In this document: in pieces, positions 31,657-40,760 of the stretch
How the letters are laid out: the number at the start of each line of letters is the position of its first letter
Position numbering within the stretch: the stretch's first letter is position 1
From: Planctomycetota bacterium
Lineage (GTDB): Bacteria > Planctomycetota > PUPC01 > DSUN01
Direction of reading: 5' to 3'
NCBI GenBank assembly: GCA_035384565.1
Contig: DAOOIT010000023.1
Location: forward strand, 1-64,000
DNA length: 64,000 nt
Position numbers and translations under genes: made by a program
The notes under the pieces: model-generated
What the model saw: only the letters and a program-made list of their open reading frames with translations
Told to the model about the DNA's origin: nothing
The model's database searches: none

Positions 31657-33015
31657 ATGCGAAGGGACTTCAGCACCATCCAGCTCGACATCTCCTGGTC
31701 TTTCGCCGAGTGCACCGCGCGCGAGACGGGCTACATCACCCACGGCTACCACCGCTACCCGGCCAAGTTCATTCCGCAGGTAGCGGCGCGCCTCATCCGC
31801 GAGCACTCGGCGCCGGGCGACGTCGTGCTCGACCCCTTCATGGGTTCCGGCACCACGCTGGTCGAGGCCCTGGTGGCGGGCCGGCGGGCGCGCGGCTGCG
31901 ACCTCAATCCCGCCGCCCTCATTGCCGCGCGTGCCAAGACCACGCCCATCGCGCCCGACCGCCTGCACGTCGCCCTCCGCCGCTTCGAGCAGCGCCTCGC
32001 CTGGCTGACCGAGGAGCGCCGCGGCCCCACCCTCTTCCCCCCACCCGAGCCCATCCTGCCCCTGAATCGGGAGCGCCTCGACTGGTGGTTCCCCCGCGGC
32101 CAACAGCGATCGCTCGGCACCATCCTGGCCCTCATCGAGGCCGAGGAGGACCCCGCCATCCGCGCCTTCCTGCGCTGCGCGTTTTCGCACACCCTCAAGA
32201 CCGCCTCCTACTGGCTCATGAAGAGCAGCAAACCCACCCGCGACAGGGCTAAACTCGCCCTCGGCGTCCCCGACCCTGTGCGCCCACTGCTGCGCCACTT
32301 GCGGAAAATGCAGCGGGCCAACCTCGTCTTCTGGCACACCGTGCCCGATGCCCTCCGCTGCAGACCCCAGCGCGCCTGCGACCTGCGACTAGCCGACGCC
32401 CGCCGCCTGCCCTGGAGCGCCCGGAGCGTCGCCCTGGTGGTCACAAGCCCTCCGTACGTAACCTCTTACGAATACGCCGACCTGCACGAGCTGACCACCC
32501 TGTGGCTCGGCCACACCGTTGAAGAAGGCGGGCCCCGTCGTCGCGAGACCCGGGACAGGGACCTCCCGCCCGCAGTCCCTCCCCTCGTGAAGGCTGGCTT
32601 CATTGGCTCGGCTGCTGCGCGCAGCCGCGAGCGCGCCGAGGCCGATAGCCCGCTCGCCCGCGAGATCGTCGCCGCGCTGCGCCTGCGTAGCCTGGCCAAG
32701 GCCGAGGAGGTGCGCCAGTACTTCCTCGATATGCAGACCGCCTTCCGGCAGATGCGCCGCGTGCTCAGGCCAGGCGGCACCCTGTGCGACGTCATCGGCA
32801 ACACCGCCCTCGATGGCGTGCCCATCCTCAACGCACAGGTCCACGTCGAACTCCTTGAACATCTTGGGCTTACGCTGGTGGATGTCGTCAAACGGGCTAT
32901 CCCCGTCAAGACCCTGCCCCAGGTGCGCAACCCCCAGAGCGGCAAGTTCACCTCCGACAAGGGCTCTGCCGTCCACGCCTACCCCGAGGAGTTCATCCTC
33001 ATCGCACGCAAGTGA
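31657..33015 (+). CDS. DNA adenine/cytosine-N methyltransferase (N6_N4_Mtase family), orphan
   Basis: The 452-residue protein has the SAM-binding motif DPFMGSGTTLVEALVAGRRARGCDLN near residue 60, preceded by HGYHRYPAKFIPQV, and the catalytic motif TSPPYVTSYEYADLHELTTLWLG near residue 265. The SAM motif comes before the catalytic one, unlike the beta-class order. The C-terminus SAVHAYPEEFILIARK is typical of this subfamily. No restriction endonuclease or specificity gene is nearby, so it is an orphan methylase, or part of a defence system elsewhere. It is translated 7 bp after the sugar isomerase, an odd partner. Confidence 0.87.
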   Translation: MRRDFSTIQLDISWSFAECTARETGYITHGYHRYPAKFIPQVAARLIREHSAPGDVVLDPFMGSGTTLVEALVAGRRARGCDLNPAALIAARAKTTPIAPDRLHVALRRFEQRLAWLTEERRGPTLFPPPEPILPLNRERLDWWFPRGQQRSLGTILALIEAEEDPAIRAFLRCAFSHTLKTASYWLMKSSKPTRDRAKLALGVPDPVRPLLRHLRKMQRANLVFWHTVPDALRCRPQRACDLRLADARRLPWSARSVALVVTSPPYVTSYEYADLHELTTLWLGHTVEEGGPRRRETRDRDLPPAVPPLVKAGFIGSAAARSRERAEADSPLAREIVAALRLRSLAKAEEVRQYFLDMQTAFRQMRRVLRPGGTLCDVIGNTALDGVPILNAQVHVELLEHLGLTLVDVVKRAIPVKTLPQVRNPQSGKFTSDKGSAVHAYPEEFILIARK

Positions 33016-33041
33016 ACCCAAGAAACAGACCTCGCGGGGAA

Positions 33042-33130
33042 GCACGGACATAGATGGACGCCAACGGGCACCAGGGTCTGGCCGTACGCATCAGCGTCGG
33101 TATCTGTCCTCATCGGTCCATGTCGGTCTG
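33042..33130. repeat. Imperfect inverted repeat after the methyltransferase
   Basis: ACGGACATAGATGGACG on the left is mirrored by CGGTCCATGTCGGTCTGTGG on the right, with a gap of about 30 bp. It resembles in style the inverted repeat at 30718-30816. Confidence 0.45.
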
Positions 33131-33209
33131 TGGAACGCCTCTTCCGCGCCCACCCGAGGGAGCAACTCCCCTTGCCTGCGGGCGGTGCAGTATGTGGTCA
33201 ATGCACGCA

Positions 33210-33232
33210 GTCTCTCTATGGGGCAGAGAGAC
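33210..33232. terminator. Small stem between convergent genes
   Basis: GTCTCTCT and AGAGAGAC form a perfect 8-bp stem with a seven-base loop, 17 bp before the end of the convergent mfd gene. There is no clear T run on either strand. Confidence 0.4.
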
Positions 33233-33248
33233 CGCCGAGATTGCAGAC

Positions 33249-36200
33249 CTACGCTGGGCCGCCGAACAGCCGTCGGAGCCAGGCGACGATGTCAAGGGGT
33301 TCGGTGAGGCCGACGGGGAGGATGACGTGCGCGGTGGTGTCGTCTAGCACGCGCACTTGGCGATTACCCAGCGAGGCGAACCGCTCGGCCAGCTTGGCGC
33401 GGTCGAGATACCGCACGAGCAGATAGCCCTTGCGCCGAGCAACACTGGTGATCTTGAACGGCTCGAGGTAGATGCGCAACTCGTGTCTTGCTAAAAGCTT
33501 GCGTACTGGCTCCGGGCAGGCGCCGTAACGGTCGGCCATCTCGTCGCCCACGGCGGCGAGCTCTTCCAGAGTGGCGGCGTGCGCGAGCTTGCGATAGATT
33601 TGCATGCGCTGCGCATCATCCGGGATATATTCTATTGGCAGATAGGCATTTAGGTCAATATCCACGTCCACTTCGACCCGTTCGACGACCGGCTCGTGGC
33701 GCAGTTCCTTCACGCTGGCCTCGAGGAGCTTGCAGTAGAGGTCGTAGCCAATGGCGGCGATGTGGCCGCTCTGTTCGACGCCGAGGATGTTTCCTGAGCC
33801 GCGTATCTCCAGGTCGCGCATGGCGATGCGGAAGCCGGCACCCAGTTCATCGAACTCCTCGATGGCCTTGAGACGATGCAGGGCGACCTGGGTTAGGGGC
33901 TTCTCGGGCGAGACAAGGAAGTAGGCATAGGCCCGGTGCTTGTAGCGGCCGACGCGTCCGCGCAGCTGGTGGAGCTCGGCCAAGCCGAACTGGTCGGCGT
34001 TGTTGACGAAGAGGGTGTTGGCGCGCGGGATGTCGAGCCCACTCTCGATGATGGTGGTGGAGACGAGCACGTCGGCCTCGCCGTTGACGAAACGGGTCAT
34101 GTGCTCTTCGAGCTCGTGCTCGTTCATCTGGCCGTGGCCGATGATGAAGCGGGCCTCGGGGACGAGCGCCCGCAGGTGGTGGGCGACCTCCTCAATGTTG
34201 TAGACGCGATTGTGCACGAAGAAGACCTGGCCGTCACGCGCCATCTCGCGCAGGATCGCGTCGCGGATCAGGTCGGGGCTGGGGCGGCAGACGCGGGTGC
34301 GGATGGTGAGGCGGTCCTGGGGCGGGGTGTTGAGGGCCGAGATGTCGCGGATGCCGAGCAGGGCCATGTGCAGGGTCCGCGGGATCGGGGTAGCGGTCAT
34401 GGTCAGAATGTCCACGGTGGCGCGGAGGCGCTTCAGCCGCTCCTTGTGCTCAACCCCGAAGCGCTGCTCCTCATCCACCACCACGAGGCCGAGGTCGCGA
34501 AAGCGCACGTCACCGGAGAGCAGGCGGTGGGTGCCGATGAGGATGTCTACGCCCCCTTCGGCCGCCCGGCGCAGCACCTCGCGCTGCTCGGCCGGGCTGC
34601 GGAAGCGGCTGAGGACCTCGACGACGACCGGATAGTCGGCGAACCGCTCGCGGAAGGTGCGGAAGTGCTGCTGGGCGAGCACTGTGGTGGGCACGAGCAC
34701 GGCCACCTGCTTGCCGGCGGCCACGGCCTTGAAGGCGGCGCGCATGGCCAGCTCGGTCTTGCCGTAGCCCACGTCGCCGCACAGCAGGCGGTCCATGGGG
34801 CGCGGCTTCTCCATGTCGGCCTTGATTTCGTCGCTCGCCGTCAGTTGGTCGGGCGTCTCGGTGTAGGGGAAAGCGCGTTCGAACTCCGCCACCAGCGGGT
34901 CGTCGGGCGGGTACGGGATCCCGGGCATCTGCGACCGGATGGCTTGGACGTGGAGGAGGTCCTGCGCAAGGTCCCGGACCGCCTCGCGCACAGCGGCCTT
35001 GCGGGTCTCCCACTGGGTGCCGCCGAGCTTGGAGAGCGTGGGCCGCACGCGGAGCGAGCCGACATACTTCTGCACGAGGTCAATCTTGGTGGCGGGGACG
35101 TAGAGGAGCACGTTGTCGGCGAACTCAAGGGTGAGGAAGTCCTCGAGCTCGCCCCGGCGATTCAGGCGTTCCATGCCGCGGAAGCGCGCGATGCCGTGGC
35201 TCACGTGCACCACGGTGTCGCCGCGCTCGAGGTCGAGAAAGCTCTCGACGGGAGCCGTGGCCCGCCGGCCGGGCCGCCGGCGCTGGGCGTAGCGGTTGAA
35301 GATCTCGTGGTGGCCCACGCACGCGAAGCGCAGGTCGCGGAACTCGAAGCCGGCCGACAGGAAGCCCTCGCGGTACTCCAGCCGCTCTGGGCGCGGGAAG
35401 TCGGCGTCCTTGAGCAGTTCCTGGAGCCGCTCGCGCTCGCCGGCGTTGGCGCAGAAGATCGCCACGACATCGTTGGAACGCGTCAGGCGGTCCAGCTCTG
35501 CCACGATGCTGGCGAGCTGGCCGTCGAAGCCCTGAGTGGAATGAACGTCGAAGGTCTCTGCCCCCTCCTCAGCGCCCGTGTAGACGCTCTGAGTGTGCAG
35601 GATGGGCCGGCGCGAGAGGGCACTGTAGAGGGAGTCGAAGCCGAGCAGCTCTTCGCTCGCGCCGAGCTGCTCGGCCGCGCGCTCGGCCCGCTGCTGGACC
35701 TCCAGCGGCTCATGCACGCACACCCAGGCATCCGCGGGCAGGAAATCGGCCAGCGACCGCGCCGCGCCCTGAGTCGCCTGCACCACTTGCCGGCCGCTCA
35801 ATGCCACCACCTCGCAGGACTCCAGCCGCGCGTCGGACCGCTGCGTCTCGATGTCGAAGGTCCGGATCGACTCCACCTCGTCGCCGAAGAACTCGATGCG
35901 GCAGGGCTTGGCCGTGGCCAGGGCGAAGAGATCGAGAATGCCGCCGCGGACGCTAAACTCGCCGGCCGTCTCGACCATGGGCACGCGCCGAAGGCCGCGC
36001 TCGACCAGCCACTCCGCGAGCGTTTCCAGTGTGTGGCGCTCCCCAACACGGATCGTCAGAGTGCTCCGCGCCACGGCCTCGGGCGACGGGACTGGCTGGA
36101 GCAGGGCCTGAACGGCGGCCACGACGATCCGGGGGGCAGGCTCGGGACCCGCCTTACACAGGCGGCGCAGGAGGCCGAGGCGCTGCGACTGCGCGAGGCC

Positions 36201-36479
36201 GGGGAAGGGGCTCTCGCCGGGCGCCGTCTCCCAGGCGGGGAACAGCGTGGGGAAGTCCGCGGTGAAGAGGCGTAGGTCCTCGGTCAGTTCCTCGGCCGCC
36301 TCGACCGACGGGGCAACGACCAGCAGCGGACGGCCGGCCTCGCGCGACAGGGCAGCCAGGAAGCAGGCGACAGAGGATCCCCATAACCCACCGGCCGCGC
36401 CCCCCCTGCCGGTAGCCAGGCGGCGGACCAGGCGACGCAGGCGCTCGTCGCCCTGAAGACGGGAAATCAGAGACGCCAT
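33249..36479 (-). CDS. mfd: Transcription-repair coupling factor
   Basis: Mfd removes RNA polymerase stalled at DNA damage and recruits UvrA. With 1076 residues from ATG 36479 it is slightly shorter than the usual ~1150. It begins with the UvrB-like module (VVAPSVEAAEELTEDLRLF, FPAWETAPGESPF), then a RID/CarD-like domain (DTVVHVSHGIARFRGMERL, ~residue 425), helicase motifs (CGDVGYGKTELAMRAAFKA, VVVDEEQRFGVEHKERLK, TMTATPIPRTLHMAL) and the TRG and C-terminal UvrA-binding domain (YRKLAHAATLEELAAVGDEMADRYG). Upstream in-frame codons lack homology. It is a single-gene unit convergent with the methyltransferase. Confidence 0.95.
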   Translation of the reverse strand: MASLISRLQGDERLRRLVRRLATGRGGAAGGLWGSSVACFLAALSREAGRPLLVVAPSVEAAEELTEDLRLFTADFPTLFPAWETAPGESPFPGLAQSQRLGLLRRLCKAGPEPAPRIVVAAVQALLQPVPSPEAVARSTLTIRVGERHTLETLAEWLVERGLRRVPMVETAGEFSVRGGILDLFALATAKPCRIEFFGDEVESIRTFDIETQRSDARLESCEVVALSGRQVVQATQGAARSLADFLPADAWVCVHEPLEVQQRAERAAEQLGASEELLGFDSLYSALSRRPILHTQSVYTGAEEGAETFDVHSTQGFDGQLASIVAELDRLTRSNDVVAIFCANAGERERLQELLKDADFPRPERLEYREGFLSAGFEFRDLRFACVGHHEIFNRYAQRRRPGRRATAPVESFLDLERGDTVVHVSHGIARFRGMERLNRRGELEDFLTLEFADNVLLYVPATKIDLVQKYVGSLRVRPTLSKLGGTQWETRKAAVREAVRDLAQDLLHVQAIRSQMPGIPYPPDDPLVAEFERAFPYTETPDQLTASDEIKADMEKPRPMDRLLCGDVGYGKTELAMRAAFKAVAAGKQVAVLVPTTVLAQQHFRTFRERFADYPVVVEVLSRFRSPAEQREVLRRAAEGGVDILIGTHRLLSGDVRFRDLGLVVVDEEQRFGVEHKERLKRLRATVDILTMTATPIPRTLHMALLGIRDISALNTPPQDRLTIRTRVCRPSPDLIRDAILREMARDGQVFFVHNRVYNIEEVAHHLRALVPEARFIIGHGQMNEHELEEHMTRFVNGEADVLVSTTIIESGLDIPRANTLFVNNADQFGLAELHQLRGRVGRYKHRAYAYFLVSPEKPLTQVALHRLKAIEEFDELGAGFRIAMRDLEIRGSGNILGVEQSGHIAAIGYDLYCKLLEASVKELRHEPVVERVEVDVDIDLNAYLPIEYIPDDAQRMQIYRKLAHAATLEELAAVGDEMADRYGACPEPVRKLLARHELRIYLEPFKITSVARRKGYLLVRYLDRAKLAERFASLGNRQVRVLDDTTAHVILPVGLTEPLDIVAWLRRLFGGPA

Positions 36480-36762
36480 CCCGTCCCAGTCATTCTTGTC
36501 CAGGGCACCCGACGGCGGGCGCGGTGTACGGCGAGCGACGCTGGCCGCCGCTCCTGGCCCGCGTGCGCGACGCACGGGGCGGGAAGTAGAGTGCCCGGCG
36601 CCGCGCCAGCGGCGTCGGGCACCCCGGTGTCGAGCCGAAATCGGTCGGTGGCCTGAGCCGACTCGCACCGTCTGGCTCTACTAGGCAACGCCGCCACGCG
36701 AACAGCCACAGCGCATCCCGGCGCCGGTGCCTGGCGGCACTGCCCGCAGCGAGGCGGCGAGA

Positions 36763-36987
36763 TTACTTCTCTTCCGCCTTCTCTTCCTTCTTGACCTCTC
36801 CCTTTGCCTCTTCCTTCTTCTCTACCGGCGTAGCCGTGCTCGGCTCGGCCTTCTTGGCTGTGTCAATCGCCGGCTTGGTGGCCGGGGGCTTTGGCTTGGG
36901 GGGAGGCGGGGCCGCCTCTTCGCCGCACCCGACCAGTCCAGCGCCCATGAATGCTGCTGCCGCCGCCGCCAGAAGCCACTGTCTCAT
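36763..36987 (-). CDS. Small lipoprotein with Lys/Glu-rich tail
   Basis: A 74-residue protein with a lipoprotein signal (AAFMGAGLVGC) after a perfect AAAAGGAGG ribosome site. The mature part is a Pro/Lys segment (PPPPKPKPPATKP) and an alternating Glu/Lys tail ending KKEEKAEEK. It probably forms an extended or helical tether at the membrane. The promoter at 37115-37143 precedes it. Confidence 0.75.
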   Translation of the reverse strand: MRQWLLAAAAAAFMGAGLVGCGEEAAPPPPKPKPPATKPAIDTAKKAEPSTATPVEKKEEAKGEVKKEEKAEEK

Positions 36988-37114
36988 GGCTCCTCCTTTT
37001 CAACACAGAGGGACCCGTGGCTACCCCACTTGCCGACCGCGGCTGGCGCCTGCACGCGCCGCGCCGCCGAACCCAGGGCCGACACCTGCCGACGCCTGTG
37101 TTACACACCCTGTG

Positions 37115-37143
37115 ATGCTAGCATCGTGGCCATCGCCTGTCAA
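37115..37143 (-). promoter_or_regulatory. Promoter for the small lipoprotein
   Basis: On the minus strand a perfect TTGACA is followed after 17 bp by TAGCAT. It is divergent from the promoter at 37196-37225. Confidence 0.6.
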
Positions 37144-37195
37144 GTGCAAAATGCTTTTTCCCAAGGCTGCGCAGGCGCCGGGCTCGGCACCGTGC

Positions 37196-37225
37196 TTGAC
37201 TCGCCGCGCGTGCCCGGCGTATAAT
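37196..37225 (+). promoter_or_regulatory. Promoter for the large secreted protein
   Basis: TTGACT and a perfect TATAAT are separated by 18 bp, 63 bp before the ATG at 37289. Confidence 0.75.
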
Positions 37226-37288
37226 CCGACTTGGCTGGCGTCAAAGCAGTTCGTACTCACCCACCGAAGACTGGCGGCCCGCCGCGCG

Positions 37289-40108
37289 ATGAAGAAGCTT
37301 CTTGCGTCCCTCGTGGTGCTGGCGGCACTCGCCGTAGGCGGCTGGTTCGCTGCCAGCTACCTCGGGTTCGCCTGGCTGCCGGGCACCGAGGGGCCGGCGG
37401 CGCGCGTCCTCCCGCGCGCGGAGTGGGAGCCCTACGGCTACCAGGTCCGCGAGGGGCCGCGCGCGCGGGCCTACAACCTGCCGGTCGTCGTGACACTGGC
37501 ACCCGAGGGCGAGGCCACGGTGCGCGTGCTCCTCGATCTCCAGGACCCGCAGAACTACTACTTCGCCGAGCTGACACGCTCCCGCGTGCGCCTCTGCAAG
37601 GTCGAGAGCGGGCTGGAGTCCGAGTTGGGCGTCGCGCGCCCCTGCCGCCTCGCCGTCGGAGCCAACAAGGTCATCCTCAAGCGGCGCTACGACACTCTCG
37701 AGGTCGTGCTCAACGACGTGGTGGCCGCAGCGGCCGAGGACGAGTCGTTTCACGGCGGCAGCATCGGAGCCGGCGCGCGGGGCCCAGGCGCGACCCTCAA
37801 GGTGGGCACCCCACAGCCCTGCGACCCGATCTACTTCGCCGACGATTTCATGAAGGGCGCCACGGAGGGCGACGGCTGGAAGCCTGTGGCCGGCAGCTGG
37901 AACCTGGCCACGCTGCGCAACCCCAGCCTGTCGAGCAATGCCTTCTACTACGTCGGCTCGGCTTCCGGCGGAAAGCCGGCGGCAGCGGTCCGCGGGGAAT
38001 GGTTCTGGGATAACTACCGCTTCCGCGCCGCCGCGTGCAGCGCGGGGCCGGGCGACGTGGGCCTGTACTTCTACTACCGCGATGCGGACAACTGCTATCT
38101 CTTCCGCTGGAACGCCGCGCGCCAGCCCGACGGCTCGGCCGGCCGCCGCCAGCTCCTCAAGCGCTGGCACGGCGAGGAGACAGTCCTGGCCCAGGCCCCC
38201 GGCGGCTACCAGCCGGGCGTGTGGTACGAACTCGAGACCGAGGTCACCGGCGCCCGCATCCGCACGTTCATTGACGGGCACGAGGTCTTCAGCGTCACGG
38301 ACGGCGCGCTCTGCTTCGGCCAGGTAGGCCTGCACACCGCGGTCCAGGCGCCCGCCGAAGCGCACTTCGATGACACGCTGGTGCAGAGCGTGCGCGGGTT
38401 CGAAGATGATTTCTCGGTGCCCGCGCTGGGCCGCTGGCGGCCGCTGGGCGGCTCGTGGGAGCCGCGCTCGGAGGAGGGCCGCCACGCCTGCGTGGCCACG
38501 GCCGACGCGCCGGCCAAGGCCGTCGCCGGGAGCTCCCGTTGGCGCGACTACACACTCGAGGCGGGCGTGCGCCTGCCCCAGCAGATGGTGCCCGCCACCG
38601 AAGTGGGCGTGGTCAGCCGGTATCTGGACGAGACGAACTACGCGCTGTTCGCCTGGCAGCCGGCCGCCGGGGCCGTGCGCTTCGAGGCCACGGTAGACGG
38701 CAAGCGGGTGGCCCAGGAGCACGCCATCGCCCACAAGGCCACGGCGGGGACCCGCCACGTCCTCAGCGTCGAGTGGCGGGGCGCCGTGGCCACGGCACAT
38801 CTCGACGGGCAACCCGTGGCCAGCGCCTGGGTGCCCGGCCTGCCGCGCGGGGCCGTGGGGCTCTACGCCGCCGAAGCCCAGCAGCCGAGGTTCGAGGCCG
38901 TGCGCGTCCGCTTCCCCCTCCCTCCCGAGCCCGTGCTCACCACCCACGAGATCTTCTCCCGGGAACTGACCATGGAGGTCTGGGCCGGCGCCGCCAACGA
39001 CTGGGAGCCCGTCTCCGAGGCCCTCGATGGCGTGCCGTCCGAGGTCTACTGGCACCGGGCCGACTTCTTCGGCGACGCGACCATGGAGATTGACCTCAAG
39101 GGCGAGGCGGCCCGCGCGGCGGCCGAGGGCAAGCAGCCACGGGCCGTGCGCCTGGTGCTCTCGGCCGACTCGCCGAAGACGGCGCTCTCGGGCTACAGCT
39201 TCGTGCTCACGTGGCCCGATGCCGCCAAGGGCGAGACCGCCTACCGCGCGCTCCTCACCCGCAACGGAGCCGAGGCCGCCCAACGCACCGTAGCCTTCGA
39301 GGCACCCGTGCGCCGCCTGCGCTTCGAGCGCTTGGGCAACTACATCATGGCGTCGGTCAACGACGAGCCGCTCCTCGCCGCCAAGGACCCGCAGCCGTTG
39401 CCCGGCTGCCGGGCCGCCTTCGCCGCCCACAACCTGCCGATCCCGCGTCAGGACGTCGTGGTCTTCTCCGACACCGTGAAGGTCTACACCTTCAGCCGGG
39501 CCAGCAGCGACTGGCGCCCCGCCGCCGGCACCTGGGAGATCAGCAACCGCTGGGAGTGCGACCCGCGGTGGTCGTTCTTCTCCGGCGTGCCCGACGCCTC
39601 GTCGCTCGCCGCCATCTGGAACAAGAACGCCTTCGACGGCGACGTGAGCGTGGAGTTCGCCGTCGGCCCGAAGATGGACACCTCGAAGGGCGGCACGGCC
39701 TACAAGTACACCCGCGATTTCAATGTGACAATCTGCGCGGACGGGCAGGACCTGAGCAGCGGCTACAGCTTCCTCTACGGAGGCTGGGACAACAAGGAGA
39801 CAGCGATCACACGCGGCAACACCGTGGTGGCCCGCTGCGACTCGGTGATCCCACGCTCCTCCGGCATTCACCGCCGCTGGTTCTACCTCAAGGCCGAGAA
39901 GCGCGGGAACACTCTCAACTTCTTTGTGGACGGCGTGCGGGTGCTCACCTACAAGGATCCCGACCCGCTCCCGGGGAATCGAGTCGGCATCTGGACGTGG
40001 GGCAACGGCATCATGGTGAGCCGCGTGCGCATCAGCGCGAGGGCGCTGGGGGGCACGGAGCCGCCGGGTGCCGCCTACGCCCCCTGCCGCACACTCTACA
40101 CGCCGTGA
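37289..40108 (+). CDS. Large exported protein with four concanavalin/LamG-like modules
   Basis: The 939-residue protein starts with a membrane-targeting segment (LLASLVVLAALAVGGWFAASY). Four modules of the 3-keto-disaccharide-hydrolase/LamG type follow, each opening with a W-rich phrase: FADDFMKGATEGDGWKPVAG (~residue 190), EDDFSVPALGRWRPLGGSW (~370), RELTMEVWAGAANDWEPVSE (~555) and VYTFSRASSDWRPAAGTWE (~730). Each contains phrases on DADNCYLFRW- or DETNYALFAW-type beta strands and a later FIDGHEVF- or FVDGVRVL-type strand. Catalytic residues are not obvious. A role in binding glycans at the surface is likely. The gene is monocistronic, with no ribosome site as strong as at other genes. Confidence 0.75.
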   Translation: MKKLLASLVVLAALAVGGWFAASYLGFAWLPGTEGPAARVLPRAEWEPYGYQVREGPRARAYNLPVVVTLAPEGEATVRVLLDLQDPQNYYFAELTRSRVRLCKVESGLESELGVARPCRLAVGANKVILKRRYDTLEVVLNDVVAAAAEDESFHGGSIGAGARGPGATLKVGTPQPCDPIYFADDFMKGATEGDGWKPVAGSWNLATLRNPSLSSNAFYYVGSASGGKPAAAVRGEWFWDNYRFRAAACSAGPGDVGLYFYYRDADNCYLFRWNAARQPDGSAGRRQLLKRWHGEETVLAQAPGGYQPGVWYELETEVTGARIRTFIDGHEVFSVTDGALCFGQVGLHTAVQAPAEAHFDDTLVQSVRGFEDDFSVPALGRWRPLGGSWEPRSEEGRHACVATADAPAKAVAGSSRWRDYTLEAGVRLPQQMVPATEVGVVSRYLDETNYALFAWQPAAGAVRFEATVDGKRVAQEHAIAHKATAGTRHVLSVEWRGAVATAHLDGQPVASAWVPGLPRGAVGLYAAEAQQPRFEAVRVRFPLPPEPVLTTHEIFSRELTMEVWAGAANDWEPVSEALDGVPSEVYWHRADFFGDATMEIDLKGEAARAAAEGKQPRAVRLVLSADSPKTALSGYSFVLTWPDAAKGETAYRALLTRNGAEAAQRTVAFEAPVRRLRFERLGNYIMASVNDEPLLAAKDPQPLPGCRAAFAAHNLPIPRQDVVVFSDTVKVYTFSRASSDWRPAAGTWEISNRWECDPRWSFFSGVPDASSLAAIWNKNAFDGDVSVEFAVGPKMDTSKGGTAYKYTRDFNVTICADGQDLSSGYSFLYGGWDNKETAITRGNTVVARCDSVIPRSSGIHRRWFYLKAEKRGNTLNFFVDGVRVLTYKDPDPLPGNRVGIWTWGNGIMVSRVRISARALGGTEPPGAAYAPCRTLYTP

Positions 40109-40164
40109 GCGTGCTGCACCCTGTCTCGCGCGCGGGCTAGCGGGTCACCCGTCTCGGGCGCACC

Positions 40165-40560
40165 TCAGCTCACTTCGCGCCCAGGCCCTCCCTCGTCATC
40201 CACCAGCAGCAGCAGTTGCTCGGTCTTGATCCGATCCTCGGCCGACGACTTCACCACGAGCACACGGGCTGTGCCCTTTCGCAGCACGTCCAGGCTCGGC
40301 ACCCGTATCCGGCTCTGGCACATGGGGCAGTAGAGCGTGTGGTTGGCGGTCTCCGCCTTCACCAGCATGCGATACTGGCACGTGCAGGCCAGCACATAGC
40401 GCTCGGTCTCACGATAGGCCTTCTCGTTGACGGCTTGCCCGCCGGGCGGCACGAGCATGGCGCCTCCGCACGCGGGACAGCGAATCTGGAACCCCGCCAT
40501 CCGCTCCTCGGCCACCAGCCGCTGGCCACACCCGCACTGGAACTTGAACCGCTTGCCCAT
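40165..40560 (-). CDS. Zinc-ribbon protein
   Basis: A 131-residue cytoplasmic protein with three cysteine knuckle pairs: FQCGCGQRL (CxC), IRCPACGGAM (CxxC), and ACTCQYRM with LYCPMCQSRIRVPSLD (CxC, CxxC). These form two zinc ribbons of the kind seen at the N-terminus of some planctomycete regulators and membrane proteins. The C-terminal 35 residues are unremarkable. Start is the ATG after GGAGAG. Promoter at 40587-40615. Function unknown. Confidence 0.72.
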   Translation of the reverse strand: MGKRFKFQCGCGQRLVAEERMAGFQIRCPACGGAMLVPPGGQAVNEKAYRETERYVLACTCQYRMLVKAETANHTLYCPMCQSRIRVPSLDVLRKGTARVLVVKSSAEDRIKTEQLLLLVDDEGGPGREVS

Positions 40561-40586
40561 CTCATCTCTCCTTCCCCGCACAGGGA

Positions 40587-40615
40587 ATCCTACCCCACCC
40601 GGGCCGCCGTGTCAA
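40587..40615 (-). promoter_or_regulatory. Promoter for the zinc-ribbon gene
   Basis: On the minus strand TTGACA and TAGGAT are separated by 17 bp, 27 bp before the start codon. Confidence 0.6.
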
Positions 40616-40654
40616 CTCGGCGGCCGGACGCCCAAGCCCGGCCGCATTACGCAC

Positions 40655-40683
40655 TTGATCCGCCGCCTGCGCCGGCGTACCAT
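40655..40683 (+). promoter_or_regulatory. Promoter for the oxidoreductase-PIG-L-GH20-BNR operon
   Basis: TTGATC and TACCAT are separated by 17 bp, 78 bp before the GTG at 40761. Confidence 0.5.
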
Positions 40684-40760
40684 GCCGCCCATGCCGCGGC
40701 GGGACTCGGCGAACGTGGCCGGCCCACCGCGCACACTGCAACACGAGAGGAGCCATCTCT

